A stretch of DNA of 12,502 nucleotides, taken from NCBI GenBank assembly GCA_002309695.1, contig DBXV01000025.1, forward strand, positions 37,201-49,702. Direction: 5' to 3'. Within the stretch, counting starts at the first letter, position 1, and each line of letters opens with the position of its first letter. The notes beneath the pieces were generated by a model, which searched no databases, was not told the origin of the DNA, and saw only the letters and a list, made by a program, of their open reading frames with translations. A program made the position numbers and the translations under genes. Source of the stretch: Myxococcales bacterium UBA1203 (GTDB lineage Bacteria; Myxococcota; Myxococcia; Myxococcales; UBA5297). Positions 1 to 5,994 of this stretch are shown piece by piece.

Positions 1-1881
1 GCTCAGGCCTATGCCGACCCGAATGCGGACCCAGGCATGGCAGCAACTCAGACCGACGCTGCTTACATGGACCCCAACGCGGACCCTGCCGCTTATGCCG
101 ACGCAGGAATGATGGCCGCCGATCCTCAGGCCTATGGCGAGGCCGCTCAGGGATACGACGCGGGCATGGAGTCAGCCGGCCAGGCCTATGATGTTCCCTA
201 TGATGGCGCCGAAACTCAGCCCGCTCAGTTGGATGATGCCGGCGCAGCTGAAGCCCCTCTGCCGATGATGGATGAGGCCGCTGCTGTGGCCGCAGAGGCA
301 GTTTCGGATGTCAGCATCGCTGAACCTGCCGCGGATGCAGAGTCTGTGCAGGCGGCAGAGCCCCTGCCTGCGCAGGAGGCTGAACCTGTTCAGGACGCCG
401 AGGCTGTGCAGGCGGCGGAGGCTGTTCCCGAGGCGGAGGCCATTGCCGAGGGTGAGGCGGTGGTCGAGGGAGAAGTCATCGCCGAGGCCGAAGTTATTCC
501 CGAGGGAGAAGCCATCGCGGAAGGCGAGGTCATTCAGGAGGCAGAGGCGGTGGCCGAGCCTGTGGCCGCCGGTTCTGAGGCCGAGACCTCCGGCACAGCC
601 ACTTCGGATCCGTTCTTTGACGAGACGAGCAATCTTGGGCCGGAGCCTGAAATCACCGAAATCTCCGAGGATGAAATTCACGAATACGCCCCCATCGAAA
701 TCATCAATTTCCCGGAGGAGCCCGAGGCAACCGTCGAGACTGTGGACGTGACGGAGGAGGCGCCTGCCGCGCCCGCGGCCGATGGAGAAAAGGCCGAACC
801 TGCGCCGGACACGTCCGCTGAAATGGAAGCGCTCAGGGCATCGCTGGCTGCTGTTCAGGCCGAGGCCTGTGCCGCCAAGGCGGATTTGGAAACGCTGAAA
901 GTCGAGCTGGACTGCGCCCGCGCAGAACTGGAGACGGCCAAGGCTGCGGCAGAGGCTGCTGCCGCCGACAAATCCTCTGAACAGGCCGATGCAGCAGAGG
1001 CAGACAAAGCCCGGGCAGAAAACGAAGCGCTCAAAAATGAGTTGGAAACCGCCAAGTCGGAGCTGGCCTCAGTCAAAGAGGCACTGGTCTCTGCCCAAGA
1101 GGCTCTGGGAACAGCAAAGGCCGAAAATGACGTGCTGAAAGCAGAGCTGGAGGCCCAGAAGAGCGCGGAGGACGGCATGGCTTCGATCAAGGCGGAACTG
1201 GACGAAGCCCGGGCCGCTCTGGAGACGGTCAAGGGCGACGCGGCTGCGCAGGCATCACTGCTCGACGAGACCAATGCCTCTCTGGAAGCGGCGAAAGCCG
1301 ACGCAGAGGCCAAGGAAGCGGCTCTGGCGGCTTTGAAGACGGAAAACGACAAGCTGCAGACCGAGCTGTCGGCGGCCAAAGAAGAGGCCAATGCCAAGTC
1401 GTCTGAAGCGGAGTCGCTGAAGGCTGAACTCGCCGCGGCCAAGGCGGATGCGGACACGCTGGAAGCCGGACTGGAGGCCGTTCGTTCCGAGCTGGCCGCC
1501 GCCAAAAACGGCAGTGCGGCACCTTCCGCTTCCGATTCGGGTGAGCTGCGGGCCCAGCTGGACGCCGCCAACGAAAAAAATCGGGAGCTGGAAGAGCAGT
1601 TGGCCTTCTCGGAGGAGCGCGCGAACAGGAACTTCCTCAAGCTGCAGAACGACGAACAGCTGCGTGCCAAGGCTCAAAAGGCTCTGGATGTGGCCATGGC
1701 GCTCCTCGATGCCGCGTCGCGGATGCCGGCCATTCCCGCCAAAGGCGAGGCCAGTCAGGGTCAGGCGCTTCTGGATTCTGTCACCGCGCAGACCGACGCG
1801 TCCTCAGAGGCTCAGGGCGATGGAGCCGACAAGGCCGCGGAACAGGAGTCCCAGGCCAAAGAATCCTCTCAGGAGGCTTGA
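1..1881 (+). CDS. Repeat-rich acidic coiled-coil protein, 5' partial (possible FrzS/AglZ-like)
   Basis: The reading frame is already open at base 1, so the N-terminus lies outside the window; the first ATG (base 37) is probably internal. The visible 626 codons divide into: a Tyr/Asp/Pro/Ala low-complexity stretch (residues 1-65) with repeated QAY/AAY and DPNADP motifs; ten tandem Glu/Ala/Val hexapeptides (residues 125-184); an acidic linker (about 203-260); a long heptad-patterned coiled coil (about 271-559) rich in A, E, K and L; and a short C-terminal helix (about 541-575) with NDEQLRAKAQKAL, ending in a Gln/Glu/Ser-rich tail. From memory, that terminal helix resembles the C-termini of myxobacterial FrzS/AglZ-type proteins, which join a receiver-like domain to a coiled coil and act in cell polarity and gliding. 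If so, a receiver domain lies upstream. There are no membrane segments or cysteine motifs. A generic filament or scaffold protein is equally possible. The coding call is firm; the function is a guess. Confidence 0.85.
   Translation, partial: AQAYADPNADPGMAATQTDAAYMDPNADPAAYADAGMMAADPQAYGEAAQGYDAGMESAGQAYDVPYDGAETQPAQLDDAGAAEAPLPMMDEAAAVAAEAVSDVSIAEPAADAESVQAAEPLPAQEAEPVQDAEAVQAAEAVPEAEAIAEGEAVVEGEVIAEAEVIPEGEAIAEGEVIQEAEAVAEPVAAGSEAETSGTATSDPFFDETSNLGPEPEITEISEDEIHEYAPIEIINFPEEPEATVETVDVTEEAPAAPAADGEKAEPAPDTSAEMEALRASLAAVQAEACAAKADLETLKVELDCARAELETAKAAAEAAAADKSSEQADAAEADKARAENEALKNELETAKSELASVKEALVSAQEALGTAKAENDVLKAELEAQKSAEDGMASIKAELDEARAALETVKGDAAAQASLLDETNASLEAAKADAEAKEAALAALKTENDKLQTELSAAKEEANAKSSEAESLKAELAAAKADADTLEAGLEAVRSELAAAKNGSAAPSASDSGELRAQLDAANEKNRELEEQLAFSEERANRNFLKLQNDEQLRAKAQKALDVAMALLDAASRMPAIPAKGEASQGQALLDSVTAQTDASSEAQGDGADKAAEQESQAKESSQEA
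373..552 (+). repeat. Ten tandem 18-bp repeats encoding Glu/Ala/Val hexapeptides
   Basis: Exactly ten in-frame 18-bp units encode QEAEPV, QDAEAV, QAAEAV, PEAEAI, AEGEAV, VEGEVI, AEAEVI, PEGEAI, AEGEVI and QEAEAV. The consensus is x-E-[AG]-E-[AV]-[VI]. The units differ at many third positions, so the array is old or kept for its protein sequence rather than a recent slippage product. A weaker unit, QAAEPL, lies just upstream at 349-366. Confidence 0.85.
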
Positions 1882-1950
1882 TTTTTCAGTGCCCCGGGGG
1901 CGCTCTCTCTTACAGAGTTCCACCCAGGCACATTGAATCCCAGAACCACA

Positions 1951-1988
1951 GGGGCGGGCCGTCACGATGCGGCCTGCCCCGACTTTTT
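1951..1988 (+). terminator. Rho-independent terminator after the coiled-coil gene
   Basis: An 11-bp GC-rich stem (arms 1951-1961 and 1970-1980, one G-U pair) with an 8-nt loop is followed by five T residues at 1984-1988. It lies 70 bp after the stop codon at 1879-1881 and closes the coiled-coil transcription unit. Confidence 0.85.
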
Positions 1989-2184
1989 ACGCGCCCTGAT
2001 TTTTTCCGAGACCCTCAGAGAAATGAGCGCGGACGCCCTTCGGAAAATTTTTCCAGGGGGCACACCTTTGGGGAACGCAAGCCTTCCCCTCCCCGCCGCG
2101 TCCGGAGCATCCCCAATCGTGAGGAAGACCGCTGACATGGCCGAATCCTTCAGAAAAGGCGCTCCCCGCCGGCCCGGCACCCTT

Positions 2185-2237
2185 CTCAAAATGCGTTCTG
2201 AGCACTGTGGCCAAATATGTTGACCGCGCATTTTGGG
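2185..2237. promoter_or_regulatory. Inverted repeat, candidate operator upstream of the PHA-family promoter
   Basis: The arms CTCAAAATGCG (2185-2195) and CGCATTTTGGG (2227-2237) pair over 11 positions with one G-T wobble, separated by 31 bp. The arm centres are about 42 bp apart, near four helical turns. The downstream arm ends one base before the -35 hexamer, where a regulator could act. The spacing suits two DNA half-sites better than an RNA hairpin. No regulator gene is adjacent. Confidence 0.45.
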
Positions 2238-2238
2238 C

Positions 2239-2267
2239 TTGAAATGGCTTGTTGTGTAGGATACTAT
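2239..2267 (+). promoter_or_regulatory. Sigma70-like promoter for the PHA-family gene
   Basis: TTGAAA at 2239-2244 (5 of 6 to TTGACA) and TACTAT at 2262-2267 (4 of 6 to TATAAT), spaced by 17 bp. The predicted start near 2274 gives a leader of about 20 nt carrying AGAGG ahead of the ATG at 2293. It is an AT-rich patch in otherwise GC-rich DNA. Confidence 0.55.
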
Positions 2268-2292
2268 AAACCCGATTCATACAGAGGTTCAC

Positions 2293-2595
2293 ATGAACAT
2301 CTCTCAGAAGCACACTCTGGACAAGGCCGAGGCCAGGCGCCGCGTCGAAAAGCTCACCAACAACTGGAAAGACGAATACGGCATGAAGGTGGACTGGAAC
2401 GGCGACAAGGCCCATGTCGAAGGAGACATCAAGGGAATCCACGTGGATGCCCATGTGACCGTCACGGACAACTCCATTGACGCCATTGGCACAGACCCCG
2501 GATTTCTGCTCCGCAAGGTCGCCACGGCCTATCTTCAGACTCAGCTGGCTTCCTGTCTCGACCCGTCCAAGACGGTCGATGACATCAAGGGCTGA
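2293..2595 (+). CDS. Polyhydroxyalkanoic acid system (PHA_gran_rgn) family protein
   Basis: A 100-residue soluble protein. The start is supported by AGAGG a few bases upstream and by the promoter at 2239-2267. The pattern fits the PF09650 (PHA_gran_rgn) family as I recall it: an N-terminal strand and helix with H-x-L-x(3)-EAR, then YGMKVDWNGD, an alternating beta segment V-x-G-x-IKGIHVDAHV, and a C-terminal helix with LRKVATAYLQ. Family size is about 90-100 residues, so it looks complete. The family name comes from proteins near PHA granule genes in proteobacteria; the biochemical role is not settled. No PHA synthase, phasin or depolymerase is in the window, so a link to PHA here is unproven. 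The HD-GYP gene follows after 114 bp, possibly on the same transcript. Confidence 0.75.
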   Translation: MNISQKHTLDKAEARRRVEKLTNNWKDEYGMKVDWNGDKAHVEGDIKGIHVDAHVTVTDNSIDAIGTDPGFLLRKVATAYLQTQLASCLDPSKTVDDIKG

Positions 2596-2615
2596 GTCCC
2601 CCATGTGACCCCCGC

Positions 2616-2648
2616 CGTTCCGGTCAGACTGCACCAGCCGCCGGAACG
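2616..2648 (+). other. Hairpin in the spacer ahead of the HD-GYP gene
   Basis: CGTTCCGG (2616-2623) and CCGGAACG (2641-2648) form a perfect 8-bp stem with a 17-nt loop. No T-tract follows, so it is not a standard terminator. It could stabilise the preceding transcript end or be a protein site. Confidence 0.4.
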
Positions 2649-2664
2649 ACGGTCTGCCCCGAAA

Positions 2665-2692
2665 ACGCCCTTCCCTCCCGTCGGGCGTCTTT
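2665..2692 (+). terminator. Weak hairpin-terminator candidate between the PHA-family and HD-GYP genes
   Basis: ACGCCC (2665-2670) pairs with GGGCGT (2683-2688) across a 12-nt loop, followed by only CTTT. The short U-tract suggests partial termination at most, so the two genes may still share a transcript. Confidence 0.3.
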
Positions 2693-2709
2693 CGGGTTTC
2701 GGAGGAAGG

Positions 2710-3810
2710 ATGGACAGCCAGAACACGCCGCAGGCAGCTTCGCTCGAGTCACCGAACGTTCTCATTGTCGATGACGATGTGGCTGTCAGAGAGGTTCTTT
2801 CCGTCCTTCTTTCGGAGGAAGGCTACGCCTGCCAGGGAGCGCCGGACGCGGTGACCGCGCTGGCCATGCTTCCGCAGGGATTCCAGCTGGTCATCAGCGA
2901 CATGAAGATGCCCGAGCATGACGGGCTGTGGCTGCTGGACCGCCTCAAGGAAGCCGACCCCGAGCTGGCCATCATCATGCTCACTGGCTACGGCGATACG
3001 GAGTCCGCCATTGAAAGCCTGAGGCGCGGCGCCACCGACTATCTGCTGAAGCCGCCCAAAATCAGTGAGCTGGTGCGCGCGATGGAGCGGGCGCTTTCCA
3101 AGCGCCGGGTCGCTCTGGCACGGCGGCGCTATCAGCAGCGGCTGGAGCAAAGCGTCGAGGACAACACCCACGCGCTGCAAAAGGCGATTTCCGACCTGGC
3201 CGCGGCCTACAACTCGACGCTTTTCGCTCTGGTGGCGGCGCTGGATGCCCGGGAACACGAGACCAGCGACCATTCGATTCGCGTCGTCCGATACAGCGAG
3301 ATGATTGCCCGGCGGATGAGCCTGCCCGAGGCCGAGCTGACCGTTATCCGGAGAGGCGCGCTGCTCCACGACATCGGCAAAATCGGCGTTCCCGACTCCA
3401 TTCTCCTCAAGCCCGGCCCGCTGGACGGCGACGAATGGATTGAGATGCGCCGCCATCCGGAAATCGGCTTCAGCATCCTGAAAAACGTCGATTTTCTGAA
3501 GGCGCCCTCCCGCATCGTCATGTGCCACCACGAGCGCTTTGACGGCAGCGGCTACCCGAATCATCTGACGGGGGATCAGATTCCGCTGGGCGCACGGATT
3601 TTCGCCATCGCCGACACGCTGGACGCCATCACCAGCGACCGTCCCTACCGAAAGGCCCGCACTTTTGAGGCTGCGCGGGCCGAGATCGAACGATGCCGCG
3701 GCTGTCAGTTCGACCCGGAGGTGGTCAAAATTTTCCTCTCCATCAGCAGCGAGGAATTTGAGCTGAACCGGACGCTGGTGAATGTGGATGGCTTCGTCAG
3801 CAGCCTCTAG
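2710..3810 (+). CDS. HD-GYP domain response regulator (predicted cyclic-di-GMP phosphodiesterase)
   Basis: A 366-residue two-domain protein. Residues 15-130 form a CheY-like receiver: acidic DDD 21-23, phosphoacceptor D64 in VISDMKMP, switch T92 in LTGYGD, and K114 in LLKPP. A helical linker (about 130-165) leads to the HD-GYP domain, with H220-D221 in LLHDIGKIGVPD, HHERFDGSGYP at 273-283, and ADTLDAITSDRPYR at 301-314. All family metal and GYP residues are present, so hydrolysis of cyclic di-GMP under control of an unidentified histidine kinase is expected. I chose ATG 2710 because GGAGG (2701-2705) precedes it and the receiver begins shortly after; an in-frame ATG at 2605 would add 35 residues of Pro/Arg-rich sequence with no receiver character. 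No kinase or GGDEF gene is nearby. Confidence 0.93.
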   Translation: MDSQNTPQAASLESPNVLIVDDDVAVREVLSVLLSEEGYACQGAPDAVTALAMLPQGFQLVISDMKMPEHDGLWLLDRLKEADPELAIIMLTGYGDTESAIESLRRGATDYLLKPPKISELVRAMERALSKRRVALARRRYQQRLEQSVEDNTHALQKAISDLAAAYNSTLFALVAALDAREHETSDHSIRVVRYSEMIARRMSLPEAELTVIRRGALLHDIGKIGVPDSILLKPGPLDGDEWIEMRRHPEIGFSILKNVDFLKAPSRIVMCHHERFDGSGYPNHLTGDQIPLGARIFAIADTLDAITSDRPYRKARTFEAARAEIERCRGCQFDPEVVKIFLSISSEEFELNRTLVNVDGFVSSL

Positions 3811-3877
3811 CCGCCGCATCCGCGAAGAAGGCCGCGTTCTTCTGAGCGGGGCGAGGGAAATCAGCAGGAGAAATAAA

Positions 3878-3923
3878 AATCCCCGGCCGAAGAAAACGCC
3901 TTCGCCGGGGATTCATTGTTTTT
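3878..3923. terminator. Bidirectional terminator between the HD-GYP gene and the tRNA
   Basis: A 14-bp stem with one bulged C (arms 3878-3892 and 3900-3913) has a 7-nt loop. On the + strand T5 follows at 3919-3923, ending the HD-GYP transcript. On the - strand the complement of the A-rich tract at 3871-3879 gives a U-run, ending the tRNA transcript 26 nt past its 3' end. Confidence 0.85.
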
Positions 3924-3939
3924 CTGCTGTCTCAAACTG

Positions 3940-4011
3940 TGGGCCCTGCAGGGTTCGAACCTGCGACCAAGCGGTTATGAGCCGCCAGCTCTACCGCTGA
4001 GCTAAAGGCCC
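3940..4011 (-). tRNA. tRNA with anticodon CAU, probably tRNA-Ile2 (lysidine type)
   Basis: 72 nt fold into a complete cloverleaf: 7-bp acceptor (one U-G pair), 4-bp D-stem with a 7-nt loop, 5-bp anticodon stem with loop CTCATAA, a 5-nt variable loop and a 5-bp T-stem with TTCGAAC; the discriminator is A. The anticodon is CAT. The acceptor begins with a normal G1-C72 pair and the anticodon stem lacks the three stacked G-C pairs of initiators, so it is not initiator tRNA. Acceptor pairs C4-G69 and C5-G68, known TilS determinants in E. coli, and the overall likeness to bacterial tRNA-Ile2 favour isoleucine (AUA) over elongator methionine. The CCA end is not encoded (CAG follows the discriminator), consistent with a need for the CCA-adding enzyme encoded at 6990-8435. 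Confidence 0.93.
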
Positions 4012-4285
4012 TGATGTCTTTTGGTTTTCGACTTTCCCGGAAGAGAAAGCCCGCGGCCAAAACGACGGCGGCTTCTGGCATGAGGCGTTTTCAGGGGCAA
4101 GCGCTTTTCAGGCGAGGTCATCTGGAGATGCGGCCGGTGACGCCGCCGGATGCGCCGGGCAAAAACTCCCGTCCCAGAGGGATTCCCGGTTTTGCCAGTT
4201 GTTTCATTCACCCTAAAAGAAGTAAAAGCGGCGTTCTTTTCTTCATTGCTGACAAATAAAAAAAGTCATTCCGGAGGTTGGTGTC

Positions 4286-5131
4286 GTGTCAATCAAGGAA
4301 CAAATCGAGGGACTTCAGATTTTGAACGTTCTGGATGCGGAAATCCTCAAGCTGAAAGCCGCCGAAAAGAAATTCCCCGAGGCATTGGCCGCGTTCGACG
4401 ATCGGCTGCAGTCCATTAAGACCAAAACGGACGTGGTTCGTCTGCAGGTGGAAGAGCTGGAATGCCGGAGCAAAAGCCTGGAGGAGTCCATCGCCGGTGA
4501 GAGGAGCCAGATCAAACAGTGGGAAGGCCGCCTCGTCGAACAGAGCACTCCGGAAGGCTACATCGCTCTGGCCCGGGAAATAGACATCGCCAAAAAGACC
4601 GTCGCCACGTCTGAGGAAAATCTGAGTGCCATTGCCAGCGAGCTGACCGTCGCGCGACAGAAATACGCCGCCGCGCAGGAGCAGATGACCCGCGAATCGG
4701 AAGAAATCGCCGCCCAGAAGGCCGCCAAGCGCAAAGAAATCAAAAAGCACGAGGAGCTGATGTCGGCCAAAACCGCGGAACGGACCGCAGCGCGGACGAA
4801 AGTCGATGCCTCGCTGCTCGCCCGCTACGAAGAGGCCTGCCGCCACGCGGGCAACGGGCTGGCGGCTGTTGGGAAGGCGGGAACCTGCCGCGGCTGCAAC
4901 ATGCGGATCCGTCCCCAGCTGCTCAACATCCTTCGCGCCTCTGTCATCGGCGAATGCCCTTCGTGCCACCGCCTGATTTACGCCGAGGAGCTGCTCCAGC
5001 CCCCTGTCAAGGCCGTGGATCCAGAAGTCAAACCCGCTGAGGAAGCTGCCACGAAGGCCAAGGGCGCCTCCAAGGGCCGCAAGACCAAAGCAGCAAAGAA
5101 AAAGGACGAGACAGGAGACACAGAGGAATGA
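4286..5131 (+). CDS. Coiled-coil zinc-ribbon protein (zf-RING_7 / DUF164 family)
   Basis: 281 residues starting at GTG 4286, with GGAGG at 4273-4277 (8-nt spacing). Residues 5-180 are almost entirely charged alpha-helix with heptad patterning, expected to form a long antiparallel coiled-coil hairpin; STPEGYIALAREID (87-100) is a conserved-looking turn region of this family. Residues 201-227 hold a four-cysteine zinc ribbon, CRGCNMRI then GECPSCHRLIY, with C201, C204, C224 and C227 all present. A Lys/Glu/Ala tail (241-281) is low complexity and may bind nucleic acid. Members commonly lie beside RNase HI or rpoD-dnaG genes, and are thought to act in nucleic-acid or protein-complex contexts, but no reaction is established. 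The stop overlaps the RNase HI start by ATGA (5128-5131), indicating translational coupling and a shared process. Confidence 0.88.
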   Translation: MSIKEQIEGLQILNVLDAEILKLKAAEKKFPEALAAFDDRLQSIKTKTDVVRLQVEELECRSKSLEESIAGERSQIKQWEGRLVEQSTPEGYIALAREIDIAKKTVATSEENLSAIASELTVARQKYAAAQEQMTRESEEIAAQKAAKRKEIKKHEELMSAKTAERTAARTKVDASLLARYEEACRHAGNGLAAVGKAGTCRGCNMRIRPQLLNILRASVIGECPSCHRLIYAEELLQPPVKAVDPEVKPAEEAATKAKGASKGRKTKAAKKKDETGDTEE

Positions 5132-5946
5132 CTGACCAGAATGGCGATGCCGGATGTCCATCGGCCGCCATCCTCCGCAAGCTCGCCGCCTCAAGCCGCT
5201 CACCAGCTGAACTGGAAGCGCTTCTGGCGGCGATGCCGTTTTCGGAGGTCCAGCGTCTGCTGAACGATTTGGCGGATGCGCTGGAGGCCATTCATCGCGG
5301 CGCGGAAAACGGGGCTGAGGATCCGAAGGAGGCCGACATCTCTGCCCGCAGCAGTCTGAACAGCTGCGCGAAGCCGCCGGAAATGCAGGATGCGCCGAAG
5401 AGTGTCCGCAAAGACGCGCCTTCCCGCGGCCAGACCAGCTTCGGATTCGGCCAGCAACAGCAGCCTGAACAGAGCGCCGCGGCCTCTCAGAAGGCGCCGG
5501 CGGCACAGGCTTCAGTCAATGGGCAAAGTCCCGCTGCCGCCCCGCGCAAGCTGCTGCTCTTTTCCGACGGCGCTGCCCGCGGAAATCCCGGTCCCTCCGG
5601 TGCCGGCGCCGTTCTCATGCTGCCCGACGGAAAAATCGTCGCCCGCCTGGGGAAATATCTGGGCATTCAGACGAACAACCACGCCGAATACTGCGCCGCC
5701 ATTCTTGGTCTGGAGGCGGCTCTCAGGCTGGGTGCCACGGAAGTGGAAATGATCGCGGACAGCGAGCTGCTCGTGAAGCAGGTCAACGGCATCTACAAAG
5801 TCAAAAATGAGCATCTGAAAGAGCTCTGGAGCCGCGTCCGCGAGCTGATGCGCCGCTTCGACAAAGCCACCATCCGCCACGTTCTCCGCTCGTACAACAA
5901 AGAGGCGGACGAGATGAGCAACCGGGCCATCGACGAGCGGATGTGA
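5128..5946 (+). CDS. Ribonuclease HI family protein with an N-terminal extension
   Basis: 272 residues. The C-terminal RNase H domain (about 140-271) has the family pattern FSDGAARGNPGP, TNNHAEY, IADSELLVKQVNG and NKEADEMSNRA, with the four acidic catalytic residues D147, E187, D211 and D261 intact. It should cleave the RNA strand of RNA-DNA hybrids (R-loops, primers) with divalent metal. This is the compact DGAxRGNPGPAG subfamily, not the E. coli rnhA type. The N-terminal 135 residues hold a predicted helical module (about 12-57, rich in Leu/Ala, including FSEVQRLLNDLADALEAI) and a Gln/Ala/Ser/Pro-rich linker; there is no recognisable hybrid-binding domain. The start ATG overlaps the upstream stop by 4 bases, with AGGAG at 5113-5117. 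The gene ends 48 bp before a convergent gene. Confidence 0.92.
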   Translation: MTDQNGDAGCPSAAILRKLAASSRSPAELEALLAAMPFSEVQRLLNDLADALEAIHRGAENGAEDPKEADISARSSLNSCAKPPEMQDAPKSVRKDAPSRGQTSFGFGQQQQPEQSAAASQKAPAAQASVNGQSPAAAPRKLLLFSDGAARGNPGPSGAGAVLMLPDGKIVARLGKYLGIQTNNHAEYCAAILGLEAALRLGATEVEMIADSELLVKQVNGIYKVKNEHLKELWSRVRELMRRFDKATIRHVLRSYNKEADEMSNRAIDERM

Positions 5947-5994
5947 CAGGCGCGGCGAAGCGGAAATGATCAGGGGGAGATTCGCGCCGCCGAC

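Larger units (their letters stand above)
1989..2292. other. Intergenic region, no gene seen
   Basis: About 300 bp between the terminator and the PHA-family gene. Open frames here have no plausible start site and no recognisable protein character. The first 190 bp hold T-rich and A-rich patches, such as GGAAAATTTTTCC near 2041, without clear function. The last 110 bp hold an inverted repeat and a promoter, listed separately. Confidence 0.6.

Noticed and set aside
855..1677. Long minus-strand open frames opposite the coiled-coil gene
   Set aside because: They are Ser/Ala/Leu-rich mirror frames of Ala/Glu codons with no ribosome site and no recognisable motif.
1933..2223. Plus-strand frame in the intergenic region
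   Set aside because: It runs through the terminator hairpin at 1951-1988 and has no ribosome site or protein-like pattern.
1987..2634. Minus-strand frame covering the PHA-family gene
   Set aside because: It is antisense to a well-supported gene with its own promoter and ribosome site, and shows no family signature.
2605..2709. Upstream ATG extension of the HD-GYP protein
   Set aside because: It would add Pro/Arg-rich residues encoded by hairpin DNA, while ATG 2710 has GGAGG and directly precedes the receiver domain.
2749..3819. 356-codon minus-strand frame opposite the HD-GYP gene
   Set aside because: The + strand encodes all receiver and HD-GYP motifs; the antisense frame is a GC-codon mirror.
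4289..5506. 405-codon minus-strand frame opposite the zinc-ribbon and RNase HI genes
   Set aside because: It spans two genes with clear motifs on the other strand and shows no domain of its own.
5949..5991. GC-rich inverted repeat between the convergent RNase HI and exported-protein genes
   Set aside because: The arms pair only with bulges and no T-tract follows on either strand, so I do not call a terminator.
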